Assembly (NCBI GenBank): GCA_031179305.1 | Contig: JAPSHX010000020.1 | Location: 1 to 64,000, forward strand | Source: Paenarthrobacter sp. | Lineage (GTDB): Bacteria > Actinomycetota > Actinomycetes > Actinomycetales > Micrococcaceae | Length of the DNA: 64,000 nt | Reading direction: 5' to 3' | Part shown: in pieces, positions 43,496 to 52,832 of the stretch | How positions within the stretch are numbered: the stretch's first letter is position 1 | How the letters are laid out: each line of letters starts with the position of its first letter | Made by a program: the position numbers and the translations under genes | Notes under the pieces: model-generated | What the model saw: only the letters and a program-made list of their open reading frames with translations | Told to the model about the DNA's origin: nothing | Database searches by the model: none

Positions 43496-45217
43496 TTAGA
43501 AGGTGTCGGAGAAGGTGGTTGAAGGTAGTCCGGTTCCTGTGAATTGGTAGTTGAGGGTGGTTGGGGATGCTGGGTCTTTTCGGGAGATACCTAGCGTGAA
43601 TTGCAGGTTTCCGGGGTCTACCGCTGTTTTCGTGCAGCGGACTTCTTTACCGTCATCGTTTTGTGCTGTGCAGGACCACCCGGCGGGTTGGAGGAGTTTT
43701 CCCGGGATCAGGCTTGCCCCTTCGGAGACGGAGAAGACCACTTCAGCGGTTTCGGCGGTTTCCTGGCCGGCAATGGTGAAGGTGATCGTGGCCTGGACAT
43801 CGGCTGCGTTTGAGCCCGCCCCGGTGGTGACCGTGGCCGTGACCTCTGGTGCTGTGGGCCGGGTTGGTGTTGGGCTTGGGGTCTGCGTCGGTGACGGGCT
43901 GGGTGTTGGGTCCGGGGTGGTGTCCGCTCCTGGTAGTGCCGGCAGGGCTGCCGGGGTTGTTGGCGGAGCGGCCGGGGGCGGGGCTGGCCAAGCGACCGGC
44001 CGGTGTGGCGGGACGAGGAAACCCGCGGGGCTTCCTTGGACGCCGTTCAGGGCGGGGAAATCTTCAGGACCTGTGCGGAGTTCTTCAGGACCTGCGGGGA
44101 GTTTCTCAGCCGTGTGGCTGGGGGTTTTCGAAGGCTGCGTCGACGGTGCGGCCGGGGCCGGGGTGGTGCCGGTGAGTGGGGACTTCGTGTTCTGGTTATC
44201 GTGGGTGGAAGTGGATACCGGGCCCTCACCGGCCTGGGGTGTGCCGGGGGTGTTGGGTCCAGTTCCTGCCAATGCTATGGTGGCGCCCACAATAATGGCT
44301 GCCCCGGTCAAACCCGCTGCCCCGACTTTCACCATCGCAGCCACGGACCGGGGAGCAGTGCCGTCGCCGACACCGGCCCCCGCAATCCCACCGGCGCCCG
44401 CAAGTCCAGCGGTGCCCGTGATTCCAGTGATGCCCGTGATTCCAGGGGCGGCCGAGGTCAGGGCCACTCCCGCGATCAGGGGGAAGATGATGGCCCTCAT
44501 GGCTGACTGGACATCGTTGAGATCCAGAAGCAGGGCCGTGCATTTTGAGCAGGATTCCAGATGGACCTGGACTTTGTGGTGCGCCCGCCGGCTCAACCCA
44601 TTCCGGGAGTAGGCCCCTAACTGGTCCGGATACCCTTGGCACTCCTGACCGGTCGCGTCTTTGATATGGCCCTGCAAATACGCTTGCCGCAGGCCTTCCC
44701 GGGCCCGGATCGCCAGTGAAGAGACCCCGTTCGGGGTGATCCCCAGTACCTCCGATGCCGCGGCTGGTTTCATTCCCTCAATGTCCACGTACCAGAGGAC
44801 TTCCTGCCAGCGCACCGGCAGGGACTTGAACGCGGCGGCCACCGTGCTGGACTCAAACCCGACAACGGCAGGGTCCTCCGGATCCTCCACCCGGTCCAGG
44901 ACGAAATTATCCGAAACCGGCAGGCTACGGGCGGCCATCCGGTTTTGGGCCTGCGCGATCCGCCGCACCGCCGTCAGCAGATACGCCCTAAAGAAAGTAT
45001 CAGGACCCTTGCCACGCATCAGGGCCTGATGAATGGAAACAAAAGCCTCCGAAACAATGTCCTCAATATCTGCCCTGTTATCCACCTGACCCGCCGCGAC
45101 GTACCGAGCCATATCCCGGTGCCGGTCAAAAAGACTCGCAAAAGCCCCCTGATCCCCCGACCGAACCCTCAGGACAAGATCAGCATCACTCACAGTCCCC
45201 AACGCCGTAGCTGTCAC
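43496..45217 (-). CDS. ECF sigma factor fused to zinc anti-sigma motif, membrane segment and exported tail
   Basis: 573 residues in one frame. Residues 10-90 are sigma-70 region 2 (LVLRVRSGDQGAFASLFDRH, EDIVSEAFVSIHQAL) and 125-185 region 4 (SLPVRWQEVLWYVDIEGMKP, NGVSSLAIRAREGLRQAYL). Next comes HHKVQVHLESCSKCTALLLD near 213, an H-x3-C-x2-C zinc anti-sigma motif, then one or two hydrophobic segments (about 243-262 and 296-318), a long Pro/Thr-rich linker and a beta-sandwich-like C-terminal domain. If the topology is right, the tail is outside and could sense the envelope. GTG 45217 overlaps the stop of the upstream AceE-like gene by 4 bp. SLH gene lies downstream on the same strand. Confidence 0.88.
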   Translation of the reverse strand: MTATALGTVSDADLVLRVRSGDQGAFASLFDRHRDMARYVAAGQVDNRADIEDIVSEAFVSIHQALMRGKGPDTFFRAYLLTAVRRIAQAQNRMAARSLPVSDNFVLDRVEDPEDPAVVGFESSTVAAAFKSLPVRWQEVLWYVDIEGMKPAAASEVLGITPNGVSSLAIRAREGLRQAYLQGHIKDATGQECQGYPDQLGAYSRNGLSRRAHHKVQVHLESCSKCTALLLDLNDVQSAMRAIIFPLIAGVALTSAAPGITGITGITGTAGLAGAGGIAGAGVGDGTAPRSVAAMVKVGAAGLTGAAIIVGATIALAGTGPNTPGTPQAGEGPVSTSTHDNQNTKSPLTGTTPAPAAPSTQPSKTPSHTAEKLPAGPEELRTGPEDFPALNGVQGSPAGFLVPPHRPVAWPAPPPAAPPTTPAALPALPGADTTPDPTPSPSPTQTPSPTPTRPTAPEVTATVTTGAGSNAADVQATITFTIAGQETAETAEVVFSVSEGASLIPGKLLQPAGWSCTAQNDDGKEVRCTKTAVDPGNLQFTLGISRKDPASPTTLNYQFTGTGLPSTTFSDTF

Positions 45218-47565
45218 TGAATCAGGTCCAGGACAGCGCGGATGATGCTGTCGGTGTCCACCCCGTGGTAGCGGTAGACGTCGTCGATGCCGCCCGCTTG
45301 GCCGAAGGCGTCTACACCCAGGTTGCGGCTTTTGACTTGGTTCACGTTGGCGAGGAATGCCAATGTGTGGGGGTGTCCGTCCAGCACGGTGACCATGGGG
45401 ACGGCGCGCTCAGAGGGCAGTATTTGATCCAGTATCCAGGACGGCGCGTCCTGGTCATGTCCGTTGCGACCCTGCAGCGCTTCGTAGAGTAGGCCGGGGC
45501 TGGTGACGCAGACGACGTCAACGGGAGTGCCTTGGGCGGCGAGCCGCCCTGAGGCTGCGAGGGCTTCCGGGACCAAGGCGCCCATGGCCACGATCGTGGC
45601 GGACGGTGTCGCGGCCGCGCGCAGCACGTAGCCGCCGGCCACCACTTGGCGACGGCGGCGCTCACGGGCGGCGGGATCCTCGGGGACCGCGGCCAGTTGT
45701 TGGTCGACGGGTTTTGTTGAAAGCCGCAGGTAGGCGGACTTGCCGTCCGGTCGTCCGAGTTGGGACATGGAGGCGAGCAGCGCCCACTCGACGTCGATGG
45801 CGAAGGCGGGTTCGTAGCTGGTGCAGCCGGGCTGCTCAAGGCCGATGGACGGCGTCTTGATGGACTGATGGGCACCGCCTTCGGGTGCCAAAGTCACGCC
45901 CGACGGCGTGCCCACCAGGATCGACTGTCCGCCGGCGTAGATGCCGTAGGACCATGGTTCCAGGGCACGCTCGACGAATGGGTCATAGAGCACGCCGATC
46001 GGGAACAACGGTTGGCCCCACCGGCTCCAGGTTGCCCCAAGCTCACCCAGAAGGCTGACAAGGTTGACCTCGGCTATGCCGAGTTCGATGTGCTGCCCAG
46101 TGGGCTTTTCACGCCAGTGCATGACGGTCTCGGTATCGTCGCTGAACCAGTTCTGGCGCTCTTCCACTGACCAGACGCCCACCTTGTTCAGCCAGCCGGC
46201 GAGGTTGGTACTGGAGCTCACATCCGGGCTGACGGTCACCAGTCGGCGCGCCACTTCAGGCGCCGCGCGGGTGACGTCCAGCAGGGTACGGCCCAGAGCC
46301 GCCTGTGTGGTTGCTGTGCCCGAGGGCGTCCTGCCGAAATCTGACGGGACTGAAGGTGGTGCCACCGCAGGCTCCGCGGAGCGCCGGAGGGATTCCGCTG
46401 TAAATCCCACCAGTTGCCCTTCGGTGCTGGCGGGGTCGAAACGCGTCCAAGGGGCGTCGGGGTTCTCGCCCATTGTGTGGGCGAGTTGGCGGTACTGATC
46501 GATAGTCAGCAGCGAGGAGTGGTTCTGCGGGTGCCCTTCGGTGGGCAGTCCGTTGCCCTTGACGGTGTAAGCGATGATGACAGTGGGGCGGGTGTCATCG
46601 ATCTGGGCGTAGGCCTCGCGCAATGCGGCGAGGTCGTGCCCGCCCAGGTTCCTGATTGCCCGGGTCAGGATCTGGTCCTCGACGCCGGCAATAAGTTCCG
46701 CGATGGCCTCACCTCCGGCGCCCTCACCCGGAAGCCTGCTGCGCAGCTCCTCGGCAGAGCAGCGCAGGAGCCGCTGGTATTCGGGATTGGACATCTCAAC
46801 AATGCGTTTCCGGAGTGCGTCGCCTCCTGGCCTGGCCATGAGGCTCTCCAACAGATGGCCGAAGCGCACCGTGATGACCTGCCACCCGGCGGCCTCGAAG
46901 AGGCGCTCGATCTTGCCCGCAGCGATGTTTGGCACCACCCGGTCAAGGGACTGCCTGTTCAGGTCTACGATCCAGACGATCTCACCAAGATCGGCAACGT
47001 TCGAGTCCAGCACGGCCTCCCAAACGGCGCCCTCGTCCAGTTCGGCGTCGCCGACAAGCGAGTACTGGCGCCCACGGTTTGGGGTGCCGCTCACGGTCTC
47101 AATGTAACGCCGCGAGATGGCACCCCAGATCGGTGCGGTGGCCCCGATGCCCACAGAGCCCGTGGAGTAGTCAACGGGATCCGGATCCTTGGAACGGCTG
47201 GGGTAGCTCTGCAGCCCACCGAACTCACGCAGCGTTGTGAGGTACTTTTCATCCAAGCTGCCCAGCAGGTAGTTGATGCTGTGGAGCACCGGCGAGGCGT
47301 GGGGCTTCACCGAGACACGGTCCTCGGCGCGAAGCTGCCCAAACCAGAGCGAGGTCATGATCGTGGCAATGGAGGCACTCGAGGCCTGGTGCCCTCCCAC
47401 CTTGATGCCGGATGTGTTCGGCCGCACTCTGTTTGCGTGATGGATGATGGATGTCGAAAGCCACAGAACACGGCGTTCGATCGCTGCAAGTGCTTCCAGT
47501 TGGGGGTCGTCGAGGGTCGAGGCGGTCTTCTCCGCCAGGTCATCGCTGACTGGGGTCAGGTTCAT
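45214..47565 (-). CDS. Homodimeric AceE/transketolase-like thiamine diphosphate enzyme
   Basis: 783 residues, shorter than the roughly 900 of AceE. The N-terminal half resembles the E1 component of homodimeric pyruvate dehydrogenase: GGHQASSASIATIMTSLWF near 65, FGGLQSYPSRSKDPD near 125, GSVGIGATAPIWGA near 145 and the ThDP motif VGDAELDEGAVWEA near 180 (G-D-x-E-x-x-E). The second half has the pyrimidine-binding IELGIAEVNLVSLLGELG and the transketolase C-terminal domain. No lipoyl or E2 gene is nearby, so the acceptor is unclear; a 2-oxo acid or ketose substrate is likely. ATG 47565 is preferred over 47595 for its AAGG ribosome site. It sits between an amidohydrolase and the sigma-fusion gene. 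Confidence 0.8.
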   Translation of the reverse strand: MNLTPVSDDLAEKTASTLDDPQLEALAAIERRVLWLSTSIIHHANRVRPNTSGIKVGGHQASSASIATIMTSLWFGQLRAEDRVSVKPHASPVLHSINYLLGSLDEKYLTTLREFGGLQSYPSRSKDPDPVDYSTGSVGIGATAPIWGAISRRYIETVSGTPNRGRQYSLVGDAELDEGAVWEAVLDSNVADLGEIVWIVDLNRQSLDRVVPNIAAGKIERLFEAAGWQVITVRFGHLLESLMARPGGDALRKRIVEMSNPEYQRLLRCSAEELRSRLPGEGAGGEAIAELIAGVEDQILTRAIRNLGGHDLAALREAYAQIDDTRPTVIIAYTVKGNGLPTEGHPQNHSSLLTIDQYRQLAHTMGENPDAPWTRFDPASTEGQLVGFTAESLRRSAEPAVAPPSVPSDFGRTPSGTATTQAALGRTLLDVTRAAPEVARRLVTVSPDVSSSTNLAGWLNKVGVWSVEERQNWFSDDTETVMHWREKPTGQHIELGIAEVNLVSLLGELGATWSRWGQPLFPIGVLYDPFVERALEPWSYGIYAGGQSILVGTPSGVTLAPEGGAHQSIKTPSIGLEQPGCTSYEPAFAIDVEWALLASMSQLGRPDGKSAYLRLSTKPVDQQLAAVPEDPAARERRRRQVVAGGYVLRAAATPSATIVAMGALVPEALAASGRLAAQGTPVDVVCVTSPGLLYEALQGRNGHDQDAPSWILDQILPSERAVPMVTVLDGHPHTLAFLANVNQVKSRNLGVDAFGQAGGIDDVYRYHGVDTDSIIRAVLDLIQ

Positions 47566-47609
47566 TGGATGCCTTAAAGGGTGTGAGGTGGTCATGGGGG
47601 TGCGAGTAG

Positions 47610-48890
47610 TTATTGGGCGAACAGTAGTCCGCGCTTGAGGACTCCAAGCGGCGTTGCAAGAGTGCTGATGTCCTGCATGGGGTCCGCCGCCGTGATGATG
47701 AGGTCGGCCCACAGGCCGGGCCGGATGCGGCCCGCTTGCGTCTCCATCCCGAGCATGTCGGCGGCTTCACAGGTGGCAGACTTCAGTGCATGCTGTGCTG
47801 CCAGTCCGGCGTCGACATAGCGTTCCAACTCGCGGGCAATGAGGTCAAAGGTGACGTGCGCAGGGCCTGCGTCAGTACCCGCCACGATTGATACGCCGGA
47901 GTGTAGGAACTCGGTCACGTTGGTAAACCGCGATTCCAATCGCGCCACCACGTTGCGGTCCTGCGGGTTGGCTAGTACCGGGTGGCCTTGTCGCAGTTGC
48001 CGGGAAACGATGTCCGCTGAAACGACGGTGGGCACAACATGGATCCCGGCATCAGTCGCCCTGCGCAATAGCTCGCGATCGGGAGCACACTGCTCATCCG
48101 GCCCGAGCATCGAGGCGTGTTCCAAGGAGTGCACGCCTGCCTCGATGCACGCGACCATCGAGGCAGTGGCGTGGGCATGGGCTGCAGTCCTCATGCCGTA
48201 GGAGCCGGCGATGACTACTGCCTCACGGAGCAGCGTGGGGTCGAATTCGAAGACGCTTGGACTGGTTCCGGGAGTAAATCCGCCGCCGCTTGCCATGAGC
48301 TTGATCCAGGTGGCGCCGGCCGCATGCTGTTCGGCGATGATGGCCTCGACGTCGTGGCGGGTGCGTACCTCTCCGCCCATGTCGTGGCCGTGCCCACCCA
48401 CACGGCAAATCGGTGCACCGCAATGAACCACGGTGGCGACATCGGAGGCCATACCCAAGGCTGCCCTCATGGGAGCAAGCAGGTGCCTGGGCGTCCCGCA
48501 ATCCCGCACCGTGGTTGTCCCGGCGCGGAGCGCAATCCGTGCATTGGCCACAACCTGCGCAACGATCTCGTCATCGCTGCTGGCCTCATAGGTTCCCTTC
48601 GGGTCATCACCACCGTCGAAGGCCAGATGAACATGGGCATCCATCAGTCCGGGAGCCACGAATTTGCCCTTAAGGTCCAAGACGCTGCCCATGCCAGGTT
48701 CACTGCCGGCAGGAACAATACGGGAGATCTGCCCAGCTTGGAGCCACACATCGCTCAGGGAACCAGACGTGCCCGACTCGGGATCAACAACACGTGCATT
48801 GAGCAGCACGGTGACGTCGTCGCCTGTCCGGGCTGCGCGGCTGACGCTGTACGGTACGGGACGGTCCGTCACATCAAAGGTGATGGTCAT
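47610..48890 (-). CDS. Metal-dependent amidohydrolase (imidazolonepropionase/prolidase-like)
   Basis: 426 residues. The TIM barrel has FVAPGLMDAHVHLAFDGGDD (H-x-H metal ligands near residue 87), HAHATASMVACIEAGVHSLEH near 240 and VAGTDAGPAH near 318 (the late Asp). An N- and C-terminal beta sandwich (ILNARVVDPESG start; ADLIITAADPMQD end) frames it, as in the cytosine-deaminase/imidazolonepropionase-related subfamily that includes Xaa-Arg dipeptidases. The substrate is an amide or cyclic amide, unknown. It lies in the minus-strand operon, 1 bp after the threonine-aldolase-like gene and 44 bp before the AceE-like gene start. Confidence 0.85.
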   Translation of the reverse strand: MTITFDVTDRPVPYSVSRAARTGDDVTVLLNARVVDPESGTSGSLSDVWLQAGQISRIVPAGSEPGMGSVLDLKGKFVAPGLMDAHVHLAFDGGDDPKGTYEASSDDEIVAQVVANARIALRAGTTTVRDCGTPRHLLAPMRAALGMASDVATVVHCGAPICRVGGHGHDMGGEVRTRHDVEAIIAEQHAAGATWIKLMASGGGFTPGTSPSVFEFDPTLLREAVVIAGSYGMRTAAHAHATASMVACIEAGVHSLEHASMLGPDEQCAPDRELLRRATDAGIHVVPTVVSADIVSRQLRQGHPVLANPQDRNVVARLESRFTNVTEFLHSGVSIVAGTDAGPAHVTFDLIARELERYVDAGLAAQHALKSATCEAADMLGMETQAGRIRPGLWADLIITAADPMQDISTLATPLGVLKRGLLFAQ

Positions 48891-48891
48891 G

Positions 48892-49986
48892 TTAGTTGCT
48901 CCTTGTGCTTACGTGCATCGAGTAGGTTTCGTCCAGCAACTCCCTGAGTGCGTCAGCGGCGAGGCGTACGTCTTCCGTGTCAACGTCCAGATGGGTGACG
49001 GCACGAATCGTGGACGGGCCAAAAGCGCCCATCCGGATCCCGCTCTTCTGCAGCAGGCGATCCACCAGCTCTGCCGCGGTGACGGGGAAGTCGACCAGGT
49101 CGAAGAGGACAATATTTGTCTGAACTGTTAGCGGATCGATGGAGATGTGCGGGTGGACGGCAAGCAATTCAGCCAGCAGTCGGGCATTCCCATGGTCATC
49201 CGCGAGCCTGTCCACGTTGTTGCGGAGGGCAAACGTACCGGCTGCCGCCACAATGCCTGATTGGCGCATGGAACCACCCCATCGTTGCTTGAGACGCCAC
49301 GCCTCATTGATGAAATCAGCATCTCCGGCCAGCACTGCTCCTATGGGGGCGCCCAGGCCTTTGCTGAGGTCGAGCCAGACTGAATCAAACGGGGCACAAA
49401 AATCGTGGGCAGATACACCGGTGGACACCACCGCATTGAGCAGGCGGGCGCCATCCATGTGGGTTTTGATCTGGTGATCCCGTGCTACGTTCGTCACTGA
49501 CGTGATTCCCTCCAGCGACCAACACGTGCCGCCTCCGAGGTTGGACGGTTGCTCAATGGAGAGCACCGCATTCCGGGCCGATGACCTGCCTTCCGGACGG
49601 AGCGCCGCTTCGAGCTGGGCAACCGAGAACACGCCACGATCTGCTGTGATCGGCCTGTACATAGCCCCGGACAGGGCGGGAGCGCCGGTTTCCTCATGGC
49701 ACAGCGAATGCGCGGTCTCGTCAACAAGGATCGCGTCGCCGGGCCGGCAGTGCAGCGCATAGGAGATCTGGTTGCACATTGTCCCGGACGGCAGGAACAC
49801 TGCCTCCTCCTTGCCCAGGAGCTCCCGCGTCAGGGCAACCAGTTCGTTGGTAGAGGGGTCTTCACCCTTTTGTTCGTCCCCGACTTCGGCGTTTGCCATC
49901 GCCTGGCGCATGGCCTCGGTTGGCCGGGTAATAGTGTCACTGAACAGGTCGATTCTGATGGGGTAGCTTGATCCGACCGGAATCAC
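48892..49986 (-). CDS. Threonine aldolase/beta-eliminating lyase family PLP enzyme
   Basis: 364 residues, fold-type I. FSDTITRPTEAMRQAMANAEVGDE near residue 14 is the threonine-aldolase opening, HMDGARLLNAVV near 178 holds the cofactor Asp and substrate Arg, and WLDLSKGLGAPIGAVLAG near 208 contains the PLP Lys. Typical enzymes cleave L-threonine or beta-hydroxy amino acids to glycine and an aldehyde. Placed between an ABC transporter and an amidohydrolase, it probably acts on an imported beta-hydroxy amino acid or derivative. Its ATG overlaps the ATPase gene's stop by 4 bp. Confidence 0.88.
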   Translation of the reverse strand: MIPVGSSYPIRIDLFSDTITRPTEAMRQAMANAEVGDEQKGEDPSTNELVALTRELLGKEEAVFLPSGTMCNQISYALHCRPGDAILVDETAHSLCHEETGAPALSGAMYRPITADRGVFSVAQLEAALRPEGRSSARNAVLSIEQPSNLGGGTCWSLEGITSVTNVARDHQIKTHMDGARLLNAVVSTGVSAHDFCAPFDSVWLDLSKGLGAPIGAVLAGDADFINEAWRLKQRWGGSMRQSGIVAAAGTFALRNNVDRLADDHGNARLLAELLAVHPHISIDPLTVQTNIVLFDLVDFPVTAAELVDRLLQKSGIRMGAFGPSTIRAVTHLDVDTEDVRLAADALRELLDETYSMHVSTRSN

Positions 49987-51086
49987 TGTGCGGCCTTGGG
50001 CGCGGTGGCAGTGCGGGGCGGGAACAACTTGTATCCGTCGCGAGGAATGCCCACGCGCACATGGGAGGAATCCGTGCGCTCACGGGTTTCGACCACCAGG
50101 GCCTGCTCGCCGACGCCCACCCTGTACCGGAAATGATGGCCGTGATATGACCTCTCAAGGACAGGACCATTGACGGTCATTTCGTAGCCGTCAGACGACG
50201 CATCGTCAGGCAGCAACGCCAGCGCTTCGGGACGAACGGCAACCACGACGCCGTCGGAATCGATTGCGGATGGTACGTGGATCGCTTGGTCCAATCCGTC
50301 GATTTTGATGGTCAGGGTCCCCTTTGAACGGCCAATCACTGTTCCCTCCAGCAGGTTGCTGGTGCCAACAAAATCAGCAACAAAGAGATCGGCAGGATCG
50401 TTGTAGATCTGCTCCGGCGTACCAATCTGGCGGACGGTTCCGGCGGACATGACAGCAATTTTGTCGCTCATTGCCAGGGCTTCGTCCTGATCGTGGGTCA
50501 CGAACACCGTGGTGACGCCAATCTTGCGTTGCAACTGAAGCAACCAATCGCGGGTCCGTTCCCGCAGCTTGGCATCGAGATTGGAAAACGGCTCGTCCAG
50601 GAGCAGTAAGCGCGGCGGGAAAGCCAAGGCGCGCGCCAGTGCCACCCGTTGTTGCTGACCGCCGGAGAGCTGATGCGGATAGCGGTCTGCCTGGTCAGAG
50701 AGGTCAACCAGCTCGAGCACTTCATCGACGCGTTTGCGTAGTGCCTCGGCCTTGTAGCGTCGCAGCCGTAGCGGATAGCCCACGTTGTCGCGGACTTTCA
50801 TGTGCGGCCACACGGCATAGGACTGGAAAACCACGCCGCAGTCGCGGCGTTCCGGCGCCAGGAAGGCGGAGGTGTCGTGGTTGAACAACGTCTGGTCGCC
50901 CACAACAATGCTGCCGCCGTCCGGCTTGAGCAGTCCTGCGATGGACCAGAGTGTTGTCGATTTGCCGCAACCGCTTGGCCCGAGCAACGTCAGGATCTGC
51001 CCATCTGTGGCAGTCACAGACACGTTGTCCAGGACCGTCAGGCGGCCAAAATTTTTGGTGAGATTGGTGATAACCAGATCAGACAT
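49983..51086 (-). CDS. ABC transporter ATP-binding protein (FbpC/PotA type)
   Basis: 367 residues. Walker A LGPSGCGKSTT near 36, Q-loop VVFQSYAVWPHM, signature LSGGQQQRVALARALA near 135, Walker B LLLLDEPFSNLD and the H-loop VFVTHDQDEALAMSD are complete. The C-terminal 130 residues form a TOBE-type domain (VVAVRPEALALLPDD). It powers import with the permease and binding protein encoded just upstream. ATG 51086 overlaps the permease stop by 8 bp; the in-frame extension to 51185 would lie inside the permease gene. Confidence 0.93.
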   Translation of the reverse strand: MSDLVITNLTKNFGRLTVLDNVSVTATDGQILTLLGPSGCGKSTTLWSIAGLLKPDGGSIVVGDQTLFNHDTSAFLAPERRDCGVVFQSYAVWPHMKVRDNVGYPLRLRRYKAEALRKRVDEVLELVDLSDQADRYPHQLSGGQQQRVALARALAFPPRLLLLDEPFSNLDAKLRERTRDWLLQLQRKIGVTTVFVTHDQDEALAMSDKIAVMSAGTVRQIGTPEQIYNDPADLFVADFVGTSNLLEGTVIGRSKGTLTIKIDGLDQAIHVPSAIDSDGVVVAVRPEALALLPDDASSDGYEMTVNGPVLERSYHGHHFRYRVGVGEQALVVETRERTDSSHVRVGIPRDGYKLFPPRTATAPKAAQ

Positions 51087-52832
51087 TAGGGCGAACTCCA
51101 AACAGAATGCGTCCTGCGCCCAGGACAGCTGCGGTGATGACGAGTTGGATGACTCCGAGGGCCGCGACGGTGCCGCCGAGGCCATTTGCTGCGATCTGAA
51201 GCATGGCCAACCCCAGGACCTGTGTTTCAGGGGTCACCAGGAAAACTGCGGCGTCGGCTTCATTGAGCATTGCTACAAACAGCAGGACGTAGGAGATGCC
51301 CATGGCTGGCTTTAGCAGGCTGAGGATGATGGTGCGCATCGCCGTCCACCAATCCGCCCCGGCAGAGCGCGCGGCGCGGTCCAGGTCCGCACCCAGCGCC
51401 GCAAGCGATGGGTAGAACGCGGCGTAGCCCATGGCTAGCGCGCGAACCCCGAAAGCGATTCCCACCGCCCAAAGTGTGGCCCTGAAAGTTCCGGACTGGT
51501 CCAGGATGGCAAACGTCCAGAAGAAGGCCATGCCGGTGATCAAGCCCGGGACGGCACGGGGATAAAGCACGATGTGCTCCAGGGATCCACGGAACCGAAA
51601 GCTGGAACGGTGGGCAACCAATGCGATGACGGCGATGCAGGCTGTCGCGATGGCGGCGCCGACTGTGGCAATCAACAAGCTGTTGCCAATAGCTCCGGTG
51701 TAGAGCGGGTTGGTCAAAATCGCAGAGAAGTGGTCGAGTGTCAGCAGGCTGAACGGGTTGATCGCGGGGGTCAGAACAGCGGTGACGGAGGCGAGAACCA
51801 CCCCGCTGAGCGGCACCAGGGTTGCGGAACCCAGAAGAACTCCGACGCCGGCGGACAGCAACCAGCCAAAGGCGCCTAATTTGACGACGTTTGCCGGCCT
51901 GGATGACTTGCCGCCGGTGGTGGTGAAGCGGGCGAGGTCGCCGGCCAGGCGGTTGCGCAGCAACAGCAGCAAAGTGACGGCGAGCAACAACATGACCGCT
52001 CCTGCAGGCAGAACTCCTCCACCGCCGTCGGCGCTTCCGGTCCACTGCCGGTACAGGTAGGTGGACATCATGTCGATGTTCTTTGAAGTACCAAGGATGA
52101 GGGGAATTCCCAGCGTTTCCAGCGCCAACGCGAAGACCAGCAGCCCGGAGTTGAGTAGCGCCGGGCGCAGCAACGGCAGAGTCACCGTGATCAACGCACG
52201 GAAGGGACCTGCGCCGGCGCAACGGGCGGCTTCCTCAAGTGTCGAATCACCTGAGGACAGCGTCCCGCGGGCAAAGAGGTAGACCACAGGCGAGCCGAGG
52301 ACCGTACCCATGACCACCATTCCCGCGACACTGTAGAGGTCAAAGGGGACAGTGAACGGTGTGTATTGCTCCAGTAAATGTGTGGCATATCCGTTCTTCG
52401 ACCACATTGACTGCCACCCGACAATGAGCACTAGTCCAGGCAGGACCAAGGGCAGGACGATCAGGGCTGAGTAGAGCTTCCGCAGCGGGAGGTCGGTTCG
52501 GGCTACCAACAAGGCCACTGTGGTTCCAACCAGAACTGAGCCGATGGTGGCAAAACGGCGAACTGCAAGCTGTTGGCGACGGCTGACCACCAGAGTGGAT
52601 CGGTCGCCAGTTTTCGGAAGTTCTCCAGGGTACCGCTGCCGCCGCCCTCATAGAGCGGCGTGGACCACAGTGATGACCAGATGATCGGCACGATCGGGCC
52701 GAGGATCAGCAGGACTGCGAGGATCCAGACACCGTAGTGGATGACTTTCTCCGGCAGCCATGCCCGTTTGATGTTTCCAACACCCGGAGGCGGTGGCGGG
52801 GCCTTGGGGTCTGTCAGTGTGGAGCTACTCAT
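51079..52832 (-). pseudogene. Two-domain ABC permease (FbpB/ThiP type), interrupted by a -1 frameshift
   Basis: The 5' part (52832 to about 52556) encodes a cytoplasmic start, one membrane segment and SAVANSLQFAV, then runs out of frame. The 3' part (from about 52555 to 51079) continues with ATIGSVLVGTTVALLVARTD and two copies of the permease EAA loop (EEAARCAGAGPFRALITV; DRAARSAGADWWTAMRTI). The join is at a run of four A's (52552-52555, plus strand); one extra base there restores a single 584-residue, 12-helix protein reading QFAVFATIGS. The gap is therefore a one-base indel, a sequencing error or a real mutation. The gene overlaps its neighbours by 4 and 8 bp. Without repair the transporter would lack its channel. 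Confidence 0.85.

Noticed and set aside
46414..47577. 387-codon open frame antisense to the AceE-like gene
   Set aside because: Overlaps an enzyme with clear thiamine-diphosphate motifs; composition is that of a reverse-frame shadow.
52540..52560. Programmed ribosomal frameshift in the permease
   Set aside because: The A4/T4 run is short, with no slippery heptamer or evident downstream structure; a simple indel is likelier.
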